A stretch of 64,000 nt of DNA, from contig NZ_JGVU02000002.1 of the NCBI RefSeq assembly GCF_000708755.2, positions 868,001-932,000 of the forward strand, read 5' to 3'. The notes under the pieces are model-generated. The model searched no databases. It saw only the letters and a program-made list of their open reading frames with translations, and was not told the DNA's origin. A program made the position numbers and the translations under genes. Source of the DNA: Metabacillus indicus LMG 22858 (lineage in GTDB: Bacteria > Bacillota > Bacilli > Bacillales > Bacillaceae). Position 1 is the first letter of the stretch; each line of letters opens with the position of its first letter. Positions 1-7,774 of the stretch are shown here, one piece after another.

Positions 1-375
1 TACTAATGCAACATCTGTTTCAGTGCTGATGCCAATGACTTTCCCGTCGTAGCCTTTCGCATCCGTCGTTCTCACTTTAACTTCGTCTGTTCCGGCAACC
101 ACATGCGCATTTGTGAGAATGTCGCCTTCCATGTTGAAAAGAAATCCTGACCCAACTGTTCCATCTGCAAGCTCAACCATTACTGTTTTTTTCTGCGTTT
201 CCCTGATAATCTCCTTTAAATCCAGCTGCATTTCTTCCTTTTTTGATTCACGGAGAATAGAAGGCTCAGAAAAGATGTTTTCTGCAGCGTCACTTTTAAT
301 TTGAACATATCCTGCTGCCCCTGCTGAAAAGATAAGGAGTGACAGCGAAATGCTGATAATCCAATTCTTTTTCAT
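1..375 (-). CDS. Trypsin-like serine protease, N-terminal part only
   Basis: These are the first 125 codons of an S1-family protease whose remainder lies beyond the left edge. A hydrophobic signal-anchor covers about residues 5-24. The chymotrypsin-like core follows: GSGF at 75-78, TNAHVV with the probable catalytic His91, and DVALV at the edge with Asp121 as the probable second triad residue. The serine, and any PDZ domain, would be off-window. A Shine-Dalgarno AAAGGGA precedes the ATG. The zinc-ribbon gene ends 13 bases upstream on the same strand, so the two are probably co-transcribed. It is HtrA/trypsin-like by motif; the substrate is unknown. Confidence 0.8.
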   Translation of the reverse strand, partial: MKKNWIISISLSLLIFSAGAAGYVQIKSDAAENIFSEPSILRESKKEEMQLDLKEIIRETQKKTVMVELADGTVGSGFLFNMEGDILTNAHVVAGTDEVKVRTTDAKGYDGKVIGISTETDVALV

Positions 376-388
376 ATACGTCCCTTTC

Positions 389-1561
389 TTATTGGTGCTT
401 AGTGACCGTGTTTTTGCCTGCATGCCATGTCATGCGTTCAATGGCAAACGAAACCTCTTGTTTCACTCCATATGAGATATGTGAGTATTCAGCTTCTTCA
501 CCAGGCTTAAGTTCATTTGGAAATACATTTGTTTTTCCTTTTTCAATAAGTGTTCCCTCTTCATTCTTTACAGTAAAATAAATCGTGATGGACTGGACGG
601 GAGCACCTGAAATGTTTTTGACTTTCCCGGTTATATGAGCATCGCCGAATTCGTCTTCTTCCACAGCGGGATTCGACGTTTTCAGGACTTTGTCCGTCCG
701 TTCCTTCTCTTCATTTGCTGCCATGGCTATCTGCTTCAGCCTGTTCTGTTCAGCCTGTTCAAAATGGGTCCGCTCTGATAGAATCTTCTCCTTTAAGGAA
801 AGAAGTTTTTCGTTGTCCCCATCATACTGCAGGGCTTTATCAACAGACACAATGGCTGCATTAAATTGCTTTTCTTCAAGATCTTCTTCTGCAGCTGATG
901 AACCGATCAGAACCATTTTGGCCTTTATCTGTTCTTTCACTTTACCTGCTTCCGCTGCATCTAAAACAGTCACTTCTTTGAGCTTTTCAGAAAGCTCCTC
1001 AATCGTGTTAAGCGTTTCTATTTCTTTTTTCACTTCGGCCACTGTCACATTTCTGTCTGCCTGTTCAAGCTCAGCTTTAAGTTTCGCATACAGAGGCGAT
1101 GAATGTCCGCTGAACGTTTTAGACAGTACGGCTATTTGCTTTGCCGCCTGATCCAGATTTCCTTTTTGGATATGGGCATTGATCTGATCCAGGTCTTCTT
1201 TATCCTGAAGAACTCCAAGAAGCAGTTCTTTTTCCTGTTCAAGAATCCGGTAGTCTTCTCTAAGGGCAAGTCCTTTATCTGCAAAATCAAGTGCTTTCTC
1301 ATACTCTCCTGCAAGGGCTGTATCTTCCGCTTTTTGCTGATAGGAAATCACTTTATCATTAATCGCAGCCTCATGCTTATCCGCTGCCGTCAGAAGCATC
1401 CATACAAGACCGATGCTTGCAGCTGGAAGAATAATCAGGGCACGCTTGGATATCCGGTAATGCTTCCATTCCTGCTCGTTCATAAATACTTTTTTTCCGC
1501 AAAATGGACAATAATTCGAAAGGGGATCTATTTCTTTTTCACCGCAATAATGACACTCCAT
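389..1561 (-). CDS. Zinc-ribbon, single-pass membrane protein with coiled-coil and FxLYD-like C-terminal domain
   Basis: The N-terminus is a zinc ribbon with Cys3, Cys6, Cys18 and Cys21 (CxxC...CxxC). A basic stretch and one membrane helix (about 41-60) follow, so the ribbon should be cytoplasmic and the bulk extracytoplasmic. Residues 65-295 are charged and helical, rich in E/K/A with TPR-like spacing. Residues 305-380 form a beta-rich region with VKNISG and KPGEE, resembling FxLYD domains. AAAGGAGG lies upstream of the ATG. It sits directly upstream of the protease gene and could present substrates to it or regulate it; that is inference from position only. Function unknown. Confidence 0.75.
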   Translation of the reverse strand: MECHYCGEKEIDPLSNYCPFCGKKVFMNEQEWKHYRISKRALIILPAASIGLVWMLLTAADKHEAAINDKVISYQQKAEDTALAGEYEKALDFADKGLALREDYRILEQEKELLLGVLQDKEDLDQINAHIQKGNLDQAAKQIAVLSKTFSGHSSPLYAKLKAELEQADRNVTVAEVKKEIETLNTIEELSEKLKEVTVLDAAEAGKVKEQIKAKMVLIGSSAAEEDLEEKQFNAAIVSVDKALQYDGDNEKLLSLKEKILSERTHFEQAEQNRLKQIAMAANEEKERTDKVLKTSNPAVEEDEFGDAHITGKVKNISGAPVQSITIYFTVKNEEGTLIEKGKTNVFPNELKPGEEAEYSHISYGVKQEVSFAIERMTWHAGKNTVTKHQ

Positions 1562-1792
1562 GTCCGGCCTCCTTTTCTGAGTACAGACGCCTTATTTCGA
1601 CTCAATCTCTATTAAGTATACATGGTTCGCTATTTTCGCTCTACTTTCATTCGTGCCGCGAAGCTTCATGATGGCAGGCCTATTTTACTAATAATCAGGT
1701 TTATAAGACAGCTTCTTGCGGCTGCATTCTATCTATTACTGTTACACCTGATCACTGTTCAGCTTAACCGGTGTCAATTGACTCATTTTTTA

Positions 1793-1832
1793 AAAATAAA
1801 AAGCACCGTATCCGTTTTAAGATACAGTGCTA
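1793..1832 (-). terminator. Rho-independent terminator after ypmS
   Basis: An 11-bp stem (AGCACTGTATC pairing with GATACGGTGCT, one G-T) with an 8-base loop is followed on the minus strand by a long T-rich tract. The hairpin overlaps the ypmS stop codon. The 268 bases between this point and the zinc-ribbon gene hold no convincing gene. Confidence 0.8.
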
Positions 1833-2414
1833 CTTTTCGAAGTCCGCCGGCACAAAAAGCTTGAACCGGATATCATCATTTTTCAGATTGAATGATTCTG
1901 CCTTAGCCTTGAGATTGTTTTTAAACTTCAATTCGGTAATCTGAACGGTAACACTTTCCTTTTTTGGATCAATGTATACATACTCGGGCAGCGGATATGT
2001 CTTTTTAATATAGCTCATAACATACGGCACAGGAATCGGCAGCCTGCCGATTGACAGACGTTCAACCTTTAACAGCAGGTTCCCGTTCTCGTTCACCTGA
2101 GGCTCAAATGAGAGCGTCAAATCAACATCTTTACCAAAAGCCTTTACCGAACCATACAGGTTTACCTTATCTTCAAGCAGAACCTTGTAATTCAGTTCCT
2201 CTGCTTTAGCTTCTTTCACCAGATAATAGTTAATCAGCCGGTTCAGGTCGTTCTTTGAAGAACTGACGGTAAGAGGAATCGTATCCCCTGCTTTGAAATC
2301 TGCTGTTTCTGTTTTTGGCTGTTCTGCGGGCAAAAACGGAGATACGGCCAAAAACAGCAGAAATACCAGATTTAATGTGAGCAGTACGATAAATGCGAGT
2401 TTCCATTTTCCCAT
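1830..2414 (-). CDS. ypmS: YpmS-family membrane-anchored protein
   Basis: About 194 residues, with an N-terminal membrane anchor after MGKWK and the rest predicted outside the membrane. The body is beta-rich (DFKAGD, ESVTVQIT) and matches the DUF2140/YpmS family in length and in its place next to ypmR. An in-frame ATG three codons upstream is possible; the chosen ATG has a better-spaced GGATGAT. It follows ypmR by about 15 bases and ends in a terminator, so it is the last gene of the ypmQ-ypmR-ypmS run. Biochemical role unknown. Confidence 0.8.
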   Translation of the reverse strand: MGKWKLAFIVLLTLNLVFLLFLAVSPFLPAEQPKTETADFKAGDTIPLTVSSSKNDLNRLINYYLVKEAKAEELNYKVLLEDKVNLYGSVKAFGKDVDLTLSFEPQVNENGNLLLKVERLSIGRLPIPVPYVMSYIKKTYPLPEYVYIDPKKESVTVQITELKFKNNLKAKAESFNLKNDDIRFKLFVPADFEK

Positions 2415-2429
2415 TGATATCATCCAATC

Positions 2430-3224
2430 CTATTCGTTCTGTTCAGACAAGCTTGTATAAACTCTGTCTGCAATTAATGAATACCCTGTTTCACTGGGGT
2501 GAAACTCGTCTACATACAGCAATTTGCCATAAGATCTGGTTGCAAACAAATCTTCTGTCGGAACAAATATAGCATTTCCGTCAGCCATAATCATCCTGTT
2601 TGACGCCTGATTCCATTCCTCGACAATCGTATCAATCTCGCTCAGTTCAGGAAGCATGAATTTAAATGGATTGTAAAGTCCTGTATAAACAATAACGGCA
2701 TCCGGATTTGCGCTGCGGATCGTATTTAAAATTTTCTTAAACCGCTTCTCAAAACGCGGCTGTTCCTCTCTGTACGGCTCAAGCTGAAGATCCATAATAT
2801 GATTGCGGGTAACTTTCATGATATCATTTCCGCCGATTGTCATCAAAATGATGTCTGCTTCTCTCAGCTTTTCAATCACGTCCCGTTTGCCCAGTACTTT
2901 TAATAAGTCATTCGTTTTGTGTCCCCTGACGCCGAAGTTGGATACATCTACTGAGGAAACCTCTTCCTCAAGCTGGAGAAGGTCGCTGACATCCCCTACA
3001 TATCCACCATTGTTGTCAGCGTCCCCGACTCCTGCTGTCAGTGAGTCTCCTACTGCAACCACGTTTAAATTGCTTTCGATAAAGTCAGAGGGGATAGTTT
3101 TTTTCGTATAAGGGTCCTCAGCTGCTTCAGGTTTCATAGCCATATTAGCAGGCTTTGCAGAAAAAACGTCACATCCGGCAAGCATGAGACATAATCCTGT
3201 AAGAGCTAAAAACGATTTCCGCAT
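2430..3224 (-). CDS. ypmR: SGNH/GDSL-type esterase lipoprotein YpmR
   Basis: A 264-residue secreted lipoprotein. The signal peptide ends in a lipobox LAGC (Cys18). The SGNH blocks are present in order: GDSLTAG (nucleophile Ser in block I), a Gly in NFGVRG (block II), GGND (block III), and DEFHPS near residue 240 (catalytic Asp-His, block V). This predicts an extracytoplasmic lipase or acyl-esterase tethered to the membrane. It lies between ypmQ and ypmS as in B. subtilis. A GGGGGAT motif precedes the ATG. Substrate unknown. Confidence 0.9.
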   Translation of the reverse strand: MRKSFLALTGLCLMLAGCDVFSAKPANMAMKPEAAEDPYTKKTIPSDFIESNLNVVAVGDSLTAGVGDADNNGGYVGDVSDLLQLEEEVSSVDVSNFGVRGHKTNDLLKVLGKRDVIEKLREADIILMTIGGNDIMKVTRNHIMDLQLEPYREEQPRFEKRFKKILNTIRSANPDAVIVYTGLYNPFKFMLPELSEIDTIVEEWNQASNRMIMADGNAIFVPTEDLFATRSYGKLLYVDEFHPSETGYSLIADRVYTSLSEQNE

Positions 3225-3320
3225 GTTGTTATCCCCCTTTCCTCGTTCTTTTAGCCTATGATTATACCATGCTTTTGCTTACAGTTACAGCGCAGAAATC
3301 TGTACAATGTACTCTGTAAA

Positions 3321-3344
3321 TTAAAAATACCCGCATTTTGCGGG
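3321..3344 (-). terminator. Terminator after ypmQ
   Basis: A six-base-pair stem CCCGCA/TGCGGG with a 3-base loop, followed on the minus strand by TATTTTTAA, immediately past the ypmQ stop codon. ypmR therefore probably has its own promoter in the gap that follows. Confidence 0.75.
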
Positions 3345-3346
3345 CA

Positions 3347-3919
3347 TCAGTCATGAATTTTCTTAGCATCCCCGATGATTTCTTCATACGGCACATTCTC
3401 AACGCCGTCATAGTCCTTCATCACTTTGCCGTTTTGGTCTACTAGATAAAAAAGCGTTCCATGTATCACCTGATCTTGTCCTTCAGGCTTCTGAACAATT
3501 GTTTTAAAGCTGTTTTTCGCAAAAGCGTCTATGTCGCTCTGTTTATATCCGGTAAGGAAATCCCAGTTATCTAATGACAGCGGATACCTTCCTGCATATT
3601 CCTTCAGTTTTTCAGGGGTGTCCACTTCAGGATCAACACTGAAAGAAACAAGCCTTACGTCATCAAGGCCCTCCGCTTTCAGCTGCTTCTGAAGCTCTGT
3701 CATATGGGCAGTCATTGGAGGACAAACGGTGTCGCAGCTTGTAAAAATAAAATTCGCCACCCAGACGTCACCCTTCAGATCACTCAGTCCAACTTTTTCC
3801 CCGTCCTGATTTGTATAGGAGAAATCTTCAATTTCATAATTGAGCGCCCCCTTAATGCCTCCGGTTCCGCACCCGGTTAAGAGAGTAAGAGATACTATAA
3901 GCCACAGCCATTTTTTCAT
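3347..3919 (-). CDS. ypmQ: SCO1/SenC family copper chaperone lipoprotein
   Basis: A 190-residue lipoprotein (lipobox LTGC) with a thioredoxin-like SCO fold. The copper-binding CxxxC is TSCDTVCPP (Cys62 and Cys66 from the chosen ATG), and the distal histidine is in VIHGTLFYLVD. SCO proteins deliver copper to the CuA site of cytochrome c oxidase subunit II at the outer membrane face. I chose the ATG over a GTG one codon earlier because AGGTGA is 7 bases from the ATG. A Cys/His-rich lipoprotein lies 1.1 kb away, divergent, and may handle the same metal. Confidence 0.92.
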   Translation of the reverse strand: MKKWLWLIVSLTLLTGCGTGGIKGALNYEIEDFSYTNQDGEKVGLSDLKGDVWVANFIFTSCDTVCPPMTAHMTELQKQLKAEGLDDVRLVSFSVDPEVDTPEKLKEYAGRYPLSLDNWDFLTGYKQSDIDAFAKNSFKTIVQKPEGQDQVIHGTLFYLVDQNGKVMKDYDGVENVPYEEIIGDAKKIHD

Positions 3920-3988
3920 CACGGGTTCACCTTTCCTTATCTTTCAATAAGGGTAGTGTATCAAAACATGCCTGGCATGAAAAGGATT

Positions 3989-4945
3989 TCATTTCTTTCT
4001 CATAATCTTTTGAAAATCAGACACAAATGCCCCGTAATCAAATTTGACGGCAATTCTGTGCACAGGGTAGTCCGCGAGCGTTTTATACGGCCTGAAATCT
4101 GCAATGCTCTGGCCTCTGGCATACTCTGATTCTACAATTACTTTCACAGGCTTTTCTACAAAAGTAATCTTTTCTTCCCTGACTGCGCCCCAGAATGCAA
4201 GAAGATCGTGAAGCGGGCCGCCTTGAATTTCCGGGTTGTTTTTTTTATAAAAATTCGTATAGTAATCAATCATAGGCTTCAAAATCTGGCCAAACTGATT
4301 ATCGGTCTCTTTGTAGAATTGATCCAGTTCCTGAATAATCTCATCCGGAATGATGGCGTAATTTGTGACATTCAGCGGAAAAATGGAGACCATATTCGCA
4401 AGGGTCAAAACAAGATTGGCTGCTGCAGGATCGCCGTAGAAGTTTGCTTCTGCAACGGGTGTTACATTGCCGGGGTATAAAAAGGCGCCGCCCATGATAA
4501 AGATATCCTTCACCCTTCCGACAATGTTCGGAAAAAGAACGAACGCCGTTGCGAGCGACGTAAGACGCCCTACATTTACGATTGTTACATCATAGTTATA
4601 CGTAACGATCAATGATCGGATCATTTCAAAATTTTCAAAATTGCCATCTGGGAAATCGCCTTCGGGCACAATGGGTCCAAGCCCTTGTTCGCCGTGGATT
4701 TCCGGATAGTAGACAGGTATTTCTCCAGTAAGGGGCCTTGCTGCGCCTCCAATAAGGGGAATGTTCTCCGTTTTTGACAGCTTCGCCAAGTATTGCGCTG
4801 TTTTTAAAGCCGTCTGCTTGGAAACGTTCCCGTAGTCTGCCACAATGCCAATGATGTCTGTATCATCATCAAAATAACTGAACATCAGCGCCGTGATATC
4901 ATCCACTCCAAAATCGCCAAAAAACAGCACCTTCTTAGTTCCCAT
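3989..4945 (-). CDS. Nucleoside hydrolase (IUNH superfamily)
   Basis: A 318-residue purine/pyrimidine nucleoside N-ribohydrolase-like protein. The N-terminal calcium/ribose-binding aspartates are in GDFGVDD (residues 10-16; the usual form is DxDxxxDD). FIMGGAF near 150 and PLHDLLAF near 250 (His and Asp of the active site) are also present. These enzymes split nucleosides to base and ribose for salvage. Phe replaces the usual aromatic-flanked Thr/Pro in the first motif, so it may be a divergent subgroup. GGGGGGAAG precedes the ATG. It is divergent from the PCYCGCG lipoprotein and not part of the ypm run in B. subtilis. Confidence 0.85.
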   Translation of the reverse strand: MGTKKVLFFGDFGVDDITALMFSYFDDDTDIIGIVADYGNVSKQTALKTAQYLAKLSKTENIPLIGGAARPLTGEIPVYYPEIHGEQGLGPIVPEGDFPDGNFENFEMIRSLIVTYNYDVTIVNVGRLTSLATAFVLFPNIVGRVKDIFIMGGAFLYPGNVTPVAEANFYGDPAAANLVLTLANMVSIFPLNVTNYAIIPDEIIQELDQFYKETDNQFGQILKPMIDYYTNFYKKNNPEIQGGPLHDLLAFWGAVREEKITFVEKPVKVIVESEYARGQSIADFRPYKTLADYPVHRIAVKFDYGAFVSDFQKIMRKK

Positions 4946-5065
4946 CTCTTCCCCCCCTTTTCTTACTGTATGAGAAGAAATTCAATATTTGTTCAAAAGT
5001 TTGGAAGGACTGCCTCATCTGAAATGTGTTAGAGTAAAGGTAATCAAGCAAAGCAGGTGACCGAA

Positions 5066-5572
5066 TTGAAAAAGAAAATACCATTCTTCATGACCGCTTT
5101 TCTGTCTTGTTCTCTTATTCTCTCAGGCTGCCAGGAATCTGCCGGCAAGGAAACACATGAAGACCACAGCAGTCATTCAACGTTTAAAAACAACGGAGAC
5201 ATCCGCGAGGAAACCCCTTCAGCGGACATTCTCCCTGGATTTTTGGATAAGCAGCCAGACGAAATCAAAACTCTATATGCAGCGGCAGCCAGACATGAAG
5301 ATCTGCTGAGCTATATGCCTTGCTACTGCGGCTGCGGCGAATCCGCCGGGCATAAAGATAACGGGGACTGCTTTATCAATGAACGGAAAGAAGACGGCAC
5401 CATTGTCTGGGACGACCACGGCACAAAATGCGGAGTATGCCTGGAGATTGCAGCTAAAGCCATTATCGAACGCGAAAAAGGCACCTCTGTAAAAGAAGTG
5501 CGTCAAATGATTGATGAGCAGTATAAGGAAGGGTATGCAGAACCTACGGATACTAAACTGCCGGGAGTATAA
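5066..5572 (+). CDS. PCYCGCG-motif lipoprotein
   Basis: About 168 residues. The signal peptide ends in lipobox LSGC (Cys22), followed by a His-rich stretch (HEDHSSHS) and a Cys-rich core with MPCYCGCG, GHKDNGDCF and KCGVC. The pattern predicts an extracytoplasmic metal or redox protein. TTG is the preferred start: AGGTGA lies 5 bases upstream, whereas a GTG nine bases earlier overlaps that ribosome site. It is followed by a strong terminator and is transcribed alone. SCO-family ypmQ nearby suggests copper or cytochrome-oxidase handling, but that is inference. Confidence 0.85.
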   Translation: MKKKIPFFMTAFLSCSLILSGCQESAGKETHEDHSSHSTFKNNGDIREETPSADILPGFLDKQPDEIKTLYAAAARHEDLLSYMPCYCGCGESAGHKDNGDCFINERKEDGTIVWDDHGTKCGVCLEIAAKAIIEREKGTSVKEVRQMIDEQYKEGYAEPTDTKLPGV

Positions 5573-5600
5573 GCAGAGGCAGCTCATTTGTGAGACAACA

Positions 5601-5632
5601 CCCGGGAATAGTGATATTCCCGGGTCTTTTTA
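5601..5632 (+). terminator. Terminator after the PCYCGCG lipoprotein gene
   Basis: A perfect 10-bp stem CCCGGGAATA/TATTCCCGGG with loop GTGA, followed by TCTTTTTA. Confidence 0.9.
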
Positions 5633-5650
5633 TAGAAGAGGCTGCGGAGG

Positions 5651-5818
5651 CTAGTTTGGGGGACCGTAAGAATTCATTGTTGAGCCTGAACCGGACAGAA
5701 AACCAGATTGCTCATCCTGTTTAGAATCTTCAGGAAGAGTCATTCCGGATTTTCTGCTGAAATAAATGGCAATAGCCGACAGGATTAAAACCGGGGACAG
5801 AATCATCAGCCAAAGCAT
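5651..5818 (-). CDS. Small single-pass membrane protein, 55 residues
   Basis: The reading frame encodes a hydrophobic N-terminal helix (LWLMILSPVLILSAIAIYF) followed by a polar tail with SRKSGM and ending GSTMNSYGPPN. GAAGGTGAAAC lies upstream of the ATG at normal spacing, and the frame fills the gap between a terminator and the DegV-like gene. No recognised family. It sits 30-bp-scale upstream of nothing on its strand except the convergent lipoprotein gene, so it is probably a monocistronic unit. Codon use looks like its neighbours. Confidence 0.6.
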   Translation of the reverse strand: MLWLMILSPVLILSAIAIYFSRKSGMTLPEDSKQDEQSGFLSGSGSTMNSYGPPN

Positions 5819-5888
5819 AGTTGTTTCACCTTCTTTCTATAGGTTAGTACTAATACGGATGAACCGAAAATAAGTTTCAGAATATTCA

Positions 5889-5921
5889 AAAAGGCGCATG
5901 ATTGCTCATGCGCCTTTTTTT
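5889..5921. terminator. Bidirectional terminator beyond the DegV-like gene
   Basis: AAAAAGGCGCATGA pairs with TCATGCGCCTTTTTTT around loop TTGC. It has A and T tracts on both sides and lies just past the DegV-like stop codon on the minus strand. Confidence 0.85.
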
Positions 5922-5923
5922 AT

Positions 5924-6766
5924 CTATTCAGCATAGTACATAAATCCGATAGCTCCGGGACCGGTGTGCGTTGAGATGACCGGGGTAGTGTAATGGACAT
6001 CAATCGGATAATCTGCGTTCATTTCATGCAGGGCATTTTTTAAGTTGGTCGCAAGCGTCAGTGAATCCGCGTGCACAATTCCGACAGCTTTAACCGTTTT
6101 GTTTTTTACATCCTCCGCAAATTGTTTTGCAAGATACTTAACAATTTGTGAGTGGCTGCGCACTTTTGTAACCGGCGTGTATACACCGTCTGCCAGTGAG
6201 GCAATCGGCTTGATGTTCAGAAGGGATCCAATCATGGCTTTTCCTCTGCCGATACGGCCTCCCTTTACAAGGTTCTCAAGCGTGTCAACCGTTACAAACA
6301 GACTTGTATTGCGGCGGATTTCATCCAATCTCTCAAGAATTTCTTCTTTAGAAGCTCCGTCCTGTGCCATCTTAGCGGCTTCTATCACCTGAAAGCTTAG
6401 CGCTCTTGAGATGAACATAGAATCAACAACGGTCACATCTGCATCCGTCATTCCGGCTGCACTCTCTGCAGAACGGACAGTCCCGCTCATGCCGCCTGTC
6501 ATGTGGATGGAGATGATGATGCTTCCGTCAGATGCCAGCTTGTCATACATTTCCACAAACTTTCCTGCAGGCGGCTGAGAGCTTTTTGGGAGCTCGTCCG
6601 CTTTTTTCATCTTTTCAATAAATTCAGCGGGCTGAATATCTACACGGTCAAGGTACGATTTTCCATCTATCACAATCGTCAGCGGAACAACGTTAATCTC
6701 ATATTTCTCAAGAATGTCCTGACTCAAATCTCCGGTTGAATCAGTCACAATTTTCACTTTTGTCAA
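5924..6766 (-). CDS. DegV family fatty-acid-binding protein
   Basis: A 280-residue DegV/FakB-type protein. It opens with KIVTDSTGDL and has the lipid-binding blocks SSQPPAG, IISIHMTGGMSGT and a C-terminal TPVISTHTGPGAIG. FakB proteins present fatty acids to the kinase FakA for phosphorylation. TTG is the preferred start, because AGGGAAGTG precedes it by a normal distance and the DegV fold begins at the next residues. Monocistronic, bounded by a terminator downstream and the 52-bp repeat array upstream. A second, more distant paralogue lies near 25 kb. Ligand preference cannot be read. Confidence 0.9.
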   Translation of the reverse strand: MTKVKIVTDSTGDLSQDILEKYEINVVPLTIVIDGKSYLDRVDIQPAEFIEKMKKADELPKSSQPPAGKFVEMYDKLASDGSIIISIHMTGGMSGTVRSAESAAGMTDADVTVVDSMFISRALSFQVIEAAKMAQDGASKEEILERLDEIRRNTSLFVTVDTLENLVKGGRIGRGKAMIGSLLNIKPIASLADGVYTPVTKVRSHSQIVKYLAKQFAEDVKNKTVKAVGIVHADSLTLATNLKNALHEMNADYPIDVHYTTPVISTHTGPGAIGFMYYAE

Positions 6767-6953
6767 CGGTATCACTTCCCTATTATTCTTGCTACCTTGT
6801 ATTATACATTCAAATAAAGATGTTTCAATCGAAATCGCATACAAACTTATGGAAACTGCCAATTTTGCAGGCATCAGACTTTTTTCTGTACACAAAAGAC
6901 TGTTTTTTCATCATACCAGTCTTTGTTTTTTCTGACAAATATCTGTATAAAAT

Positions 6954-7376
6954 AAGATCGTGCGCGATCTTGCTTACCCTCCCAGATCGTTTCTCGGTTT
7001 GCGAGGGTACGATTCACGCCTTTGCTTACCCTCACACATCGTTTTTCGGTTTGCGAGGGTACGATTCACACCTTTGCTTACCCTCTCAGATCGTTTCTCG
7101 GTTTGCGAGGGTACGATTCGCGGCCTTGCTTACCCTCCCACATCGTTTTTCGGTTTGCGGGGGTAAGATTCGCGGCCTTGCTTACCCTCCCACATCGTTT
7201 TTCGGTTTGCGAGGGTACAATTCGAGACGTTGCTTACCCTCCCATATCGTTTTTCGGTTTGCGAGGGTACGATTCGGGCGCTTGCTTACCCTCTCACATC
7301 GTTTCTCGGTTTGCGAGGGTAGGATTCGAGACGTTGCTTACCCTCCCACATCGTTTCTCAGTTTTCCAGGGCATGA
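6954..7376. repeat. 52-bp tandem repeat array 1 (family A, 8 units)
   Basis: Eight units begin with GCTTACCCTC at 6972, 7024, 7076, 7128, 7180, 7232, 7284 and 7336: an exact 52-bp period. Each unit has an inverted repeat TACCCTC / GAGGGTA separated by 21 bases and a second, interlocked pair ATCGT / ACGAT. The 6-8 bases before the next GCTTACCC are the most variable; the eighth unit is degenerate. A separate dyad AAGATCG-TGCG-CGATCTT (6954-6971) abuts the first unit. The array fills the gap between the DegV-like gene and ypmP. Continuous open frames across it are artefacts: 52 is not a multiple of three. Confidence 0.95.
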
Positions 7377-7396
7377 ATTAAAGATACAGGCTAAAA

Positions 7397-7431
7397 ATGA
7401 AAGAGCGCATGCCCGGGGCATGCGCTCTTGT
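7397..7431 (-). terminator. Terminator after ypmP
   Basis: A 12-13-bp near-perfect palindrome AGAGCGCATGCCC/GGGGCATGCGCTCT lies between the ypmP stop codon and repeat array 1. The minus strand continues with TTTCATTTTT. Confidence 0.75.
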
Positions 7432-7432
7432 A

Positions 7433-7684
7433 CTATGCATTATGCTTTAGTGTGACTGGCTGATAGATTGCTTCATAATCGGTCCATTTGACGGTTCTTT
7501 TTAAGTACTCTTTAAATGAGTAAACAGCGTTTGGTTGCGGTTTTGCAGTGATCTTTCTGAGGAACGACTGCAGACGGCTTTGAACGAGAAATCGGTATTG
7601 ATTATCTTCCTCCAATACTGGAATATCTGTGATCTTTACCTTATGTCCATTTAACAGCTTGAACTCTAGGCTTTTGAATAACAA
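7433..7684 (-). CDS. ypmP: Conserved hypothetical protein YpmP
   Basis: About 83 residues, basic and soluble, with no recognisable domain (LNGHKVKITDIP, AVYSFKEYLKRTVKW). The TTG start is preferred because AGAGGA lies 8 bases upstream; a GTG seven codons earlier has no proper ribosome site. The name comes from its place next to ilvA and from the length I recall for YpmP, so it is a synteny-based call. Terminated by a strong hairpin. Function unknown. Confidence 0.65.
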   Translation of the reverse strand: MLFKSLEFKLLNGHKVKITDIPVLEEDNQYRFLVQSRLQSFLRKITAKPQPNAVYSFKEYLKRTVKWTDYEAIYQPVTLKHNA

Positions 7685-7774
7685 GTTATCAATCCTCTTT
7701 TTCACCCGTTTCTTATATTATACCCCAACAGCTTTAAGAAATCTGTCTAATTGTGTCAGGAAGAATGAAATTTT

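Noticed and set aside
6972-7376. CRISPR array
   Set aside because: The whole 52-bp unit is conserved, with only 6-8 variable bases, not repeats alternating with unrelated spacers of 30-40 bp, and no cas genes are near.
6736-7455. Long open frames through repeat array 1, and like frames at 58.0-58.6 kb and 34.3-34.7 kb, encoding repeating peptides
   Set aside because: 52 and 53 are not multiples of three; the repeat units lack stop codons on the plus strand in all frames, so frames open by chance. No ribosome site or conserved protein start is seen.
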